From contig JBCBQC010000026.1 of NCBI GenBank assembly GCA_039820405.1, forward strand, positions 3,764 to 67,763: a stretch of DNA of 64,000 bases. Reading direction: 5' to 3'. This DNA is from CALLVY01 sp937899855. Lineage in GTDB: Bacteria > Bacteroidota > Bacteroidia > Chitinophagales > Saprospiraceae. Shown piece after piece: positions 27,559-35,049 of the stretch (positions are counted from its first letter, which is position 1; each line of letters opens with the position of its first letter). The position numbers and the translations under genes were made by a program. The notes under the pieces were generated by a model. It worked only from the letters and a program-made list of their open reading frames with translations. It searched no databases and had not been told where the DNA came from.

Positions 27559-29619
27559 ATGGAAACCTTGTCGATGAGCTCTCCCGATGCCAAGCTTTCG
27601 TTAAATTGTGCCGACAACATCCGCGTGCTCGCCGCCGCGATGGTCGAAAAAGCCAAGTCGGGTCATCCCGGTGGAGCGATGGGAGGAGCGGACTTTATCC
27701 ACATCCTCTACACCGAGTTTTTACAGTACGACCCTACGGATATGGCCTGGCCGTTTCGCGATCGCTTTTTCCTCGATGCGGGACACATGTCGGCCATGTT
27801 GTACTCGGTACAGACCCTGCTGGGCAACTTTAGCATCGACGACATTCAAGCTTTCCGACAGTGGAAGAGCCCCACCCCCGGCCACCCCGAACTGGACGTG
27901 GCCCGCGGCATTGAAAACACCTCGGGGCCTCTGGGCTTGGGACACAGCTTTGGCATCGGCGCGGCCATTGCCGAGCGCTTCCTCGCCGCCCGTTTTGGCA
28001 GCGTGGTGGAGCACCAAACTTACCTGTACATCTCCGACGGAGGGGTGCAAGAAGAGATTTCCCAGGGGGCCGCTCGCATCGCGGGCTACCTGGGCCTCAG
28101 CAACATCATCATGTTTTACGACGCCAACGACATCCAACTCTCGACCGAGGTGGACGACGTCACCAGTGAGGACACCGCTAAAAAGTACGAATCCTGGGGT
28201 TGGCAGGTGATGACCATCGACGGCAATGATCACGAGGCCATCCGCCAGAGCATCCAGGCCGGTATCGAGGAGAAGAACCAACCGACGCTGATCATCGGGA
28301 AGGCGGTGATGGGCAAGGGCGTAGTACGGGAAGATGGGACTCCCTTCGAAGGGGAGGTCGAACTCCACGGCAAGCCCCTGGGCAAATCGAATGCTTCCTT
28401 TGCGAAGACCCTGGAGAACTTGGGGGCCGATCCGGAAAATCCCTTTGCCATTTTCCCCGCCGTGGCCGATTACTACGAACAAGTTAAGGTGCAAAAACAA
28501 GGAGCTGCCGCCCAACGCAAAGCCGCTTTTGCCGACTGGGAAAGCCAGCATCCCGAGCAAGCGCAAAAGCTCCGGCATTTCCTCTCGGGGCAGCTGCCCG
28601 AAATCGATTGGGCGGGGATCGACCCGAAGGCCAACGTCGCCAGTCGGGATGCCTCCGCTGCGGTACTCTCGGCCCTGGCGGATCAGGTAGAAAATATGAT
28701 CGTCGCCTCGGCGGACCTCGCCAATAGCGACAAGACCGAAGCCTTCCTCAAGAAGACGACTGCCTTCCGTTACGGCAATTTCGATGGGGCTTTCCTCCAA
28801 GCCGGGGTGAGTGAGCTTACCATGGCGGCCCTCGCCACGGGGATGGCCCTCCACGGTGGCGTCATTCCGGCTTGTGCGACCTTCTTCGCCTTTTCGGACT
28901 ATATGAAGCCCGCCATTCGCGTCTGCGCCCTGATGGAGCAGAAAGTGATCTTTATCTGGACCCACGATGCCTTCCGCGTTGGGGAGGACGGCCCGACCCA
29001 CCAACCCATCGAGCAGGAAGCCCAAATCCGTTTGTTGGAGCAATTGAAGAACCATTCGGGACACAACAGCTTTTTGGCCTTGCGCCCCGCCGATGCCCAC
29101 GAAACGGTGGCCTGCTGGCGCCTGGCCCTCGAAAACGACCACGGTCCGAGTGGCTTGATCCTGTCGCGGCAAAAGATTGCGGATTTGCCCGCCCGCGCTA
29201 CGGACCGGGCCAGCGAGGCGGCCGCGGCCGCTCGGGGGGCCTATCTGGTCCGCGATTGCGAGGGCGAGCCCGACGTCATCCTGGTGGCCAATGGCTCGGA
29301 AGTGGCCACGCTGGTGGCCGGAGCGGCGGTGCTGAATCAGGAGCACGGTTTGAAAATTAAGATCGTATCGGCGCCGAGTGAGGGATTGTTTCGACAGCAA
29401 CCGGAAGCTTACCAACAGTCGGTGCTCCCACCGGAGGTGCCCACCTTTGGGCTGACGGCGGGCCTGCCGGTCGCCCTCCGGGGTTTGGTCGGGACCCGGG
29501 GTAAAGTGTGGGGCTTGGACCACTTTGGTTATTCGGCGCCCTACACGGTGTTGGATGAAAAATTTGGCTTCACGGCGGAAAATGTCGTCGCTCAGGTGCT
29601 GGCGATGCTCGGTCGCTAG
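27559..29619 (+). CDS. tkt: Transketolase
   Basis: The 686-residue thiamine-diphosphate enzyme moves two-carbon units between sugar phosphates and would consume the xylulose 5-phosphate made by XylB. The N-terminal half has KAKSGHPGGAMGGADFIHIL and the cofactor region YISDGGVQEEISQGAARIAG. The central pyrimidine-binding part has THDAFRVGEDGPTHQPIEQ. A C-terminal domain (about 550-686) completes the chain, so this is a fused full-length enzyme and not split into two subunits. It has its own promoter and may also be read from the xyl operon. Confidence 0.95.
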   Translation: METLSMSSPDAKLSLNCADNIRVLAAAMVEKAKSGHPGGAMGGADFIHILYTEFLQYDPTDMAWPFRDRFFLDAGHMSAMLYSVQTLLGNFSIDDIQAFRQWKSPTPGHPELDVARGIENTSGPLGLGHSFGIGAAIAERFLAARFGSVVEHQTYLYISDGGVQEEISQGAARIAGYLGLSNIIMFYDANDIQLSTEVDDVTSEDTAKKYESWGWQVMTIDGNDHEAIRQSIQAGIEEKNQPTLIIGKAVMGKGVVREDGTPFEGEVELHGKPLGKSNASFAKTLENLGADPENPFAIFPAVADYYEQVKVQKQGAAAQRKAAFADWESQHPEQAQKLRHFLSGQLPEIDWAGIDPKANVASRDASAAVLSALADQVENMIVASADLANSDKTEAFLKKTTAFRYGNFDGAFLQAGVSELTMAALATGMALHGGVIPACATFFAFSDYMKPAIRVCALMEQKVIFIWTHDAFRVGEDGPTHQPIEQEAQIRLLEQLKNHSGHNSFLALRPADAHETVACWRLALENDHGPSGLILSRQKIADLPARATDRASEAAAAARGAYLVRDCEGEPDVILVANGSEVATLVAGAAVLNQEHGLKIKIVSAPSEGLFRQQPEAYQQSVLPPEVPTFGLTAGLPVALRGLVGTRGKVWGLDHFGYSAPYTVLDEKFGFTAENVVAQVLAMLGR

Positions 29620-29660
29620 GCGGCGGTTGGTAAAGCGTAGGTTTCCGGCCTGGCACTAGG

Positions 29661-29692
29661 TTTGTGTTTTGTAGAAGAGCTTCGTAATTTTG
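29661..29692 (+). promoter_or_regulatory. Promoter of the haloperoxidase-type gene
   Basis: TTTG (29661-29664), a 20-nt spacer and TAATTTTG (29685-29692) match the Bacteroidota consensus exactly. The predicted transcription start is a few bases before the ATG at 29707, giving a very short leader. Confidence 0.6.
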
Positions 29693-29706
29693 TAAAAAAG
29701 CCAGCA

Positions 29707-31044
29707 ATGATGAAGAATACGCTTTCTTGGGCCCTGCTCCTGGGAGCTGGGTTCCTTCTTTTCAACGCCTGTGAGGAGGTCAATCCCGATTATCCCCAGG
29801 AAGCCGATCGGGCGGAATTCATGCACCAGTCGATGAAAAAGTTGACGGATGTCATCGTCCACGATATTTTCTCCCCGCCCGTGGCCAGCCGGATCTACGT
29901 CTATCCCAGCGTGGCGGCCTACGAGGTGCTGCGTCACGATCACCCCAAGCACCAAAGCCTGAGTGGTCAGTTGAACGACCTGGCGTCCCCCCCCGCTCCG
30001 GTGGAGGGGCAGGAATACTGCTATCCCCTGGCGGCGCTCCACGCCTTTTTGGAAACGGGCAAGACCCTGATCTTCTCCGAACCCCTGATCGAGGAATACC
30101 AGGATTCACTCTACGCCGAATTCCAAGCCATGCGGATGCCCCGCGCCGTATACGACCGCTCGCTGGCTTACGGCGCAGCCGTCAGCCAACACATCCTGTC
30201 CTGGGCCGATCGCGACCTGTACAAACAGACCCGCACCTATCCCAAGTACACCATTCCCGCCGACCCCGCCAAGTGGAAACCCACCCCGCCGGACTACATG
30301 GACGGCATCGAACCCGCCTGGAGTGAGATCCGGCTGATGGTCCTCGATTCGGCCAGCCAATTTGCTCCACCACCTCCCACTCCCTTCAGTACGGATGAAA
30401 ACAGCCGCTTTATGGAGGAGACTCGGGAGGTATACCGCGCCGTCAAAGATGCTCGGGAAGAGGAAAGGGCCATCGCCAAGTTTTGGGACTGCAATCCCTA
30501 CGTTTCCCACCATACGGGGCACGTCATGTACGCCACCAAGAAAATCACCCCCGGTGGGCACTGGATCAATATTGCCCGCATTGCGGCGGAAAAGGCCGAC
30601 GCGGATTTGATGAAAACCGTGGAGACCTACGCTCGGGTATCCATCTCGCTATTTGACGGCTTTATCAGCTGCTGGGACGAAAAGTACCGCAGCAGTTTGG
30701 TCCGCCCCGAAACGGTCATCAACACCTACATCGACGAGAGCTGGCTACCCATCCTCCAGACGCCACCCTTCCCCGAACACACCAGCGGGCACAGCGTCAT
30801 CAGCAGTGCGGCTGCCGTGGCCCTCACCGAGTTGTACGGAGCGGACTTTGCCTTTGAGGATACTTCCGAGGAGGAGTACGGCTTGCCTTCCCGTTCTTAC
30901 ACTTCCTTTTTCCAGGCTTCCGAGGAGGCGGCCCTGAGCCGCTTGTACGGCGGAATTCACTACCGACCGGCCATCGATTTGGGCGTGACGCAGGGGCGTG
31001 CCGTGGGCAAGCTGGTGCACGAACGGCTCCGGACCGGCTTGTAG
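29707..31044 (+). CDS. Vanadium-dependent haloperoxidase / PAP2-superfamily lipoprotein
   Basis: The 445-residue protein begins with a lipoprotein signal (LLLGAGFLLFNAC, Cys at about residue 22). Three superfamily motifs are in order: KYRSSLVRP (KX6RP, about 326-334), HTSGHS (PSGH-like, about 357-362) and SRLYGGIH (SRX5H, about 411-418). The following Asp is six residues after the His instead of four. The fold binds vanadate in haloperoxidases or phosphate in PAP2 acid phosphatases. Which activity is present cannot be told. The perfect promoter and lipobox support ATG 29707. It follows the xylose genes and precedes an APC permease. Confidence 0.88.
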   Translation: MMKNTLSWALLLGAGFLLFNACEEVNPDYPQEADRAEFMHQSMKKLTDVIVHDIFSPPVASRIYVYPSVAAYEVLRHDHPKHQSLSGQLNDLASPPAPVEGQEYCYPLAALHAFLETGKTLIFSEPLIEEYQDSLYAEFQAMRMPRAVYDRSLAYGAAVSQHILSWADRDLYKQTRTYPKYTIPADPAKWKPTPPDYMDGIEPAWSEIRLMVLDSASQFAPPPPTPFSTDENSRFMEETREVYRAVKDAREEERAIAKFWDCNPYVSHHTGHVMYATKKITPGGHWINIARIAAEKADADLMKTVETYARVSISLFDGFISCWDEKYRSSLVRPETVINTYIDESWLPILQTPPFPEHTSGHSVISSAAAVALTELYGADFAFEDTSEEEYGLPSRSYTSFFQASEEAALSRLYGGIHYRPAIDLGVTQGRAVGKLVHERLRTGL

Positions 31045-31108
31045 CGCAGCGGTTCCGGGCAGGCGGTTTTCTGGTGAAAAATTCTATCTTGTGGTAAAGC
31101 CATTTGCC

Positions 31109-32416
31109 ATGCCCCAACTTAATCAAAAACTGACCCTCTACGGACTTACCATGATTGCCGTCGGTGGCTGTATTGGGTCCGGTATTTTTCGTGCTCCCAA
31201 CGATATTGTCCAAGCCGTTCCGAATGCCAGTCTGGTACTGATCGTTTGGGGATTGGGGGGCGTGGTGGCCCTCACCGGCGCCCTGACCCTGGCCGAACTC
31301 GGCGGGATGTTTCCCCGGGCGGGTGGCGTCTACGTTTTTCTGAAAGAAGCCTTTGGGGAGGTGGTGGGCTTTTTGTACGGTTGGGTAATCCTACTGGTCA
31401 TCAACACCGGTGCGCTCGCGGCCCTCGCCCTCACCTTTGCCGACTACATGACCTTTTTTATCCCCCTCAGCAATTCGGGTAAAGTGGGCCTGGCCATCGG
31501 TACCATCGTCGTGCTGACGGCCATCAATCTGCGGGGGGTGAGTGTGAGCCAGTGGCTGGCCAATATCTTTACCGGACTCAAACTACTCGCCATTCTGGGC
31601 ATCATCCTACTCGCCTTTACCCACTACGACAGCAGTGCCGTACCGATCGATTTTTCCCTACGCGAGCTCCCGCCCGATTGGCGAACCGGCATTCTGGTGG
31701 GCCTCATCGGGGTACTGTGGTCGATGGGGGGGTGGCACCATACTTCCTACCTGGCGGGGGAGGCCATCAATGCCAAGCGCAACGTGCCCCGGGCGATGGT
31801 GCTGGGGGTGCTGATCGTGACGACGACTTACGTACTGGTCAACTTGGCTTATATGATGCTATTGTCTCTGCCCGCCATTGCGGGTAGCTCGCGCGTGGCG
31901 GGCGATGCGGTGGCCACGGTGATTCCCTTTGGGGGGCGATTGATGGCCCTGGTTATTGCGATCTCCGTATTTGGTACCATTGGCATTTACACCATGTCCG
32001 CTCCGCGGATTTATTACGCCATGGCGGAGGATGGAGTGTTTTTTAAAGCCCTCAGTAAAATTCACCCCCGTTTTCGGACACCGGTCAATGCGATGCTCCT
32101 ACAAGCGGCCTGGGCCATCGTCTTGCTCTTACTCTGGGGTAGTTTTGAAAAGCTCATCCGTTACGTCACCTTTATGGACATCATTTTTATGACCCTGGCT
32201 GGGATCAGTATTTTTATTTTTCGGCAGCGGCGCCCGGAGGCGGAGCGGCCGATCCGGGCCTGGGGCTATCCCTTTATTCCCGCCATTTTCGTCTTGATCT
32301 CTACGCTGTTTGTGGGCTCTACCTTGCTGGAGGCGCCTCAGCAGACCTTGTCCGGGCTGGCGGTACTGGCGTCGGGTTTACCATTCTACTGGTTGTTCAA
32401 ACGAGGGGTCTTGTAG
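31109..32416 (+). CDS. APC-family amino acid permease
   Basis: The 435-residue inner-membrane transporter has about 12 hydrophobic helices. The first contains the APC signature GGCIGSGIFRAP (about residues 19-30) and is followed by GALTLAELGGMFPRAGGVYVF. The spacing resembles the LAT-type branch of the amino acid/polyamine/organocation superfamily. The substrate is unknown. ATG 31109 is chosen because upstream in-frame codons translate into non-protein-like sequence. It starts 64 nt after the haloperoxidase-type gene and is probably co-transcribed with it. Confidence 0.9.
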   Translation: MPQLNQKLTLYGLTMIAVGGCIGSGIFRAPNDIVQAVPNASLVLIVWGLGGVVALTGALTLAELGGMFPRAGGVYVFLKEAFGEVVGFLYGWVILLVINTGALAALALTFADYMTFFIPLSNSGKVGLAIGTIVVLTAINLRGVSVSQWLANIFTGLKLLAILGIILLAFTHYDSSAVPIDFSLRELPPDWRTGILVGLIGVLWSMGGWHHTSYLAGEAINAKRNVPRAMVLGVLIVTTTYVLVNLAYMMLLSLPAIAGSSRVAGDAVATVIPFGGRLMALVIAISVFGTIGIYTMSAPRIYYAMAEDGVFFKALSKIHPRFRTPVNAMLLQAAWAIVLLLLWGSFEKLIRYVTFMDIIFMTLAGISIFIFRQRRPEAERPIRAWGYPFIPAIFVLISTLFVGSTLLEAPQQTLSGLAVLASGLPFYWLFKRGVL

Positions 32417-32426
32417 GAATGGGAAC

Positions 32427-32460
32427 AAAAAAAAATAGCTCCCGGGGGGACGGGAGCTAT
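32427..32460 (-). terminator. Rho-independent terminator, minus strand
   Basis: On the minus strand ATAGCTCCCG pairs with GGGAGCTAT across a short G/C loop, followed by a run of T (complement of 32427-32435). There is no T run on the plus side, so it serves a leftward transcript, most simply the small gene at 32535-32810. The stem may also stop the permease transcript. Confidence 0.7.
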
Positions 32461-32504
32461 TAGGGGGTATGTATTTATAGGAAATGTTTTATTAGGCAAG
32501 GGGA

Positions 32505-32540
32505 GTAACAGGTCCTTCGGGGGGGAAGGTCCTGTTACCG
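32505..32540. repeat. 14-bp imperfect inverted repeat overlapping the small gene's stop codon
   Basis: GTAACAGGTCCTTC is followed by a G-rich centre and GAAGGTCCTGTTAC, with one mismatch in 14. It includes the TAA stop of the 91-residue ORF at 32535. It could be a second attenuator or terminator hairpin or a protein site. Confidence 0.55.
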
Positions 32541-32810
32541 AAAATCGAAACTATATATGTACTGATTGAGAGTTGTCTGGTTGACGACCACGTCGAGGTC
32601 TAGGGTGCCATTTTCGTATTGCAGCGAATAAGTCTGCTTTACCAGGTCCCCGAAGGGTCGAGTATTGGTGAGGGTTTGACTTAAAAAGTTACCCACTTCT
32701 TCTTTTAAGGTTTTCATGACCTTCCGAATCGTATCGAGAAGGTTGTTGTGATTGTTCTTTTGGTTAAGCAGATCAATCGTCAAAACCAATTTGATCTTCT
32801 TTAAATTCAT
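32535..32810 (-). CDS. Orphan hypothetical protein in an AT-rich islet
   Basis: The 91-residue ORF has no recognised family. It is rich in Leu, Asn, Lys and Thr and has no signal peptide or membrane segment. The first half looks helical (LLDTIRKVMKTLKEEVGNFL) and the second half beta-rich. The base composition is much more AT-rich than nearby genes. A leftward terminator directly downstream supports transcription. It could be a recently acquired gene or a chance ORF. Confidence 0.4.
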   Translation of the reverse strand: MNLKKIKLVLTIDLLNQKNNHNNLLDTIRKVMKTLKEEVGNFLSQTLTNTRPFGDLVKQTYSLQYENGTLDLDVVVNQTTLNQYIYSFDFR

Positions 32811-33285
32811 GCCACGGGGGTTTTGTAGGATTGTTTTTTACTTTGTCCCTTCGGACTTTGCTGGTATAACTGTTGTAAAGTGGCTTATGTTGTTTCGTTT
32901 TTTTTAAAAAATTGTTAAAGTATTTTAAGAGACCTTTAAGGTGTTGGCTAACTGACAAAAGCCCGTATTTACTGGCCTTCCAGGCAACCCTTCCTTTACT
33001 AGATAGACGGTATTCGATCCAAAAAGGTTGGCTGTTCGGACAAGTTTTTCACAAAATAATTTCCACCGGACCGATCCAATCATTTACTAGACCGAAGTAA
33101 GTTTTGATCCGACCAAGTTTCCACCGCTCCGGGTCAGCTTGTGGTGTACCCAAGGCAGGGGCCCGTACAATTACCGTGGGAGGGGCACAAAAAGTCCAGT
33201 GGATGGCAAAAGTCTCCCGTTTTTTTCCGAAATATGTCATCCATTGCATTACCCCGAGTTTTTCGCTCGACCAAGCCCCATCCTC
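32811..33285. other. AT-rich intergenic region before the GH13 gene
   Basis: No convincing gene is seen. Short ORFs on both strands here (61-62 residues) are Lys-rich and overlap one another. The upstream in-frame extension of the GH13 ORF (33139-33285) does not look coding. No exact TAnnTTTG promoter was found. Confidence 0.5.
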
Positions 33286-34953
33286 ATGAAAAAGACCTGG
33301 TGGAAAGAAAGTGTCATCTACCAAATTTATCCCCGCAGCTTTAACGATTCCAACGGCGATGGCGTCGGCGACTTGCGGGGAATCATCGAAAAGTTGGACT
33401 ACCTCCAGGAGCTCGGGATAGACATCGTCTGGCTGAGTCCCATCTATCAATCTCCCAACGACGACAACGGCTACGACATCAGCGATTACTACGGCATCAT
33501 GGATGAATTCGGGACGATGGCCGATTTTGACGAGCTGTTGGCCGGTATCCACCAGCGGGGAATGAAGCTGTTGATGGACCTAGTGGTCAACCACAGCTCG
33601 GACGAGCACGCCTGGTTTGAAGCCTCCCGCCAATCCAAAGACAATCCTTACCGGGATTATTACTTCTGGCGGCCCGGTAAAAACGGTGGCCCGCCAAACA
33701 ATTGGCAGTCCTTCTTCGGGGGCAGCGCCTGGCGCTACGATCCGCTGACTGAAGAATATTTTCTCCACCTGTTTACCAAAAAACAGCCCGATCTCAACTG
33801 GGAAAATCCCCGCCTCCGGCAAGACATTTACCGGATGATGCGCTTTTGGCTCGACAAAGGAGTGGATGGTTTTCGGATGGATGTCATTCCCCTGATTTCG
33901 AAACGGCTGGATTTTGCCGATGTAGATCACGACGAGTTTGGTCGGATCGTGGAGGAGGTGTACGCCAATGGGCCACGGGTCCACGAGTTTTTGCAGGAGA
34001 TGCATGAGGAAGTTCTACAACACTACGATATTATGACGGTGGGGGAGGGGCCGGGCATCGGTACTGGTGAGGCTCCGCTCTACGTCGGGGAAGGCCGTCG
34101 GGAGTTAAATATGATTTTCCACTTTGGCCATATGTTTATCGACATGGGTAAGGGAGGACGGCTGGATGTGGTGCCTTTTGACCTCGTGGCTTTCAAACGC
34201 ATCTTTACCGATTGGCACCACGCCATGGGAGAACATTCCTGGATCAATGTCTACCTGGACAATCACGATTTTTCACGGATGGTCTCGCGTTTTGGCAACG
34301 ATGGAAAATACCGCGTCGCTTCGGCCAAATTGCTGGCCCTCCTCCTCCTGACCATGCGGGGAACGCCCTGCATCTACCAGGGATCCGAAATCGGCATGAC
34401 CAACGTGGCTTTTCCCTCCCTCGACGACTACCGCGATGTGGAGATTCGCAACGCCATCGACAAATGCCGGGCCGAAGGGGGCGACGAGGAAGCCCTGCTC
34501 CGCGCCATCCAACACGCGGGTCGCGACAATGCTCGGACCCCCATCCAGTGGGACGCCAGCCCCCAGGCGGGCTTTACCACCGCCCCCGAGCCCTGGATCA
34601 AAGTCAACCCCAACTACCCCGAGATCAATGCCGCCGCCGTAGTCGCCGATCCCAACTCCATCTACTACACCTACCGCGATTTGTTGGCCCTGCGCAAACA
34701 GCATCCCACCCTGATCTACGGCGATTACCGGATCGTAGCGGCCGAGCATCCCCAATTGTTTGCCTACTACCGCTTTGCTGAGGCAGGGGAGTATTTCGTA
34801 GCCCTCCACTTCGGCGAGGCGGCCGCGCTGAATTTTCCGCGACCGGAAGGAGAGGGCTGGGACCTGTTGTGGGGAAATGAGCTCAGACCGGCGGATTTGT
34901 TTGGCCCACTGCGGGCCTGGGAGGCACGTTTGTACTGCCGTCGGAAGGGCTAG
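33286..34953 (+). CDS. GH13 alpha-glucosidase (oligo-1,6-glucosidase type)
   Basis: The 555-residue cytoplasmic enzyme cleaves alpha-glucosidic bonds in short oligosaccharides. It opens WWKESVIYQIYPRSFNDSNG, typical of the oligo-1,6-glucosidase/alpha-glucosidase branch. The four GH13 regions are present: DLVVNHSSDEH (about 98-108), GFRMDVIP with the nucleophile Asp (about 195-202), VGEGPG with the acid/base Glu (about 252-257), and LDNHDFSR (about 324-331). There is no signal peptide. Isomaltose-type specificity is likely, but trehalose 6-phosphate or sucrose-type activities cannot be excluded. It is monocistronic, and its 3' end faces the RHS gene. Confidence 0.9.
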   Translation: MKKTWWKESVIYQIYPRSFNDSNGDGVGDLRGIIEKLDYLQELGIDIVWLSPIYQSPNDDNGYDISDYYGIMDEFGTMADFDELLAGIHQRGMKLLMDLVVNHSSDEHAWFEASRQSKDNPYRDYYFWRPGKNGGPPNNWQSFFGGSAWRYDPLTEEYFLHLFTKKQPDLNWENPRLRQDIYRMMRFWLDKGVDGFRMDVIPLISKRLDFADVDHDEFGRIVEEVYANGPRVHEFLQEMHEEVLQHYDIMTVGEGPGIGTGEAPLYVGEGRRELNMIFHFGHMFIDMGKGGRLDVVPFDLVAFKRIFTDWHHAMGEHSWINVYLDNHDFSRMVSRFGNDGKYRVASAKLLALLLLTMRGTPCIYQGSEIGMTNVAFPSLDDYRDVEIRNAIDKCRAEGGDEEALLRAIQHAGRDNARTPIQWDASPQAGFTTAPEPWIKVNPNYPEINAAAVVADPNSIYYTYRDLLALRKQHPTLIYGDYRIVAAEHPQLFAYYRFAEAGEYFVALHFGEAAALNFPRPEGEGWDLLWGNELRPADLFGPLRAWEARLYCRRKG

Positions 34954-34969
34954 GGGAGGGGCCCCCAAA

Positions 34970-35004
34970 GAAAAGCCCCGTTTCACCAGGTAGTGAAACG
35001 GGGC
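34970..35004 (-). terminator. Rho-independent terminator of the RHS gene
   Basis: GCCCCGTTTCAC (34975-34986) pairs perfectly with GTGAAACGGGGC (34993-35004). On the minus strand the stem is followed by TTTTC, so it ends the leftward RHS transcript. It lies 46 nt after the RHS stop. Confidence 0.8.
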
Positions 35005-35049
35005 AGCTCCGACGGGCATCAAAGCCATCGGGTAAATAGCGCTAAGGGG

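Noticed and set aside
27721..29523. 600-codon antisense frame over transketolase
   Set aside because: It is a shadow frame; the transketolase on the other strand has full family motifs.
32773..32958. 61-codon minus-strand Lys-rich frame
   Set aside because: It overlaps the start of the 91-codon ORF and reflects AT-rich DNA.
33139..33285. Upstream extension of the GH13 frame
   Set aside because: The sequence before ATG 33286 does not resemble GH13 proteins, and the family start (KTWWKESVIYQIYPRSF) follows that ATG.
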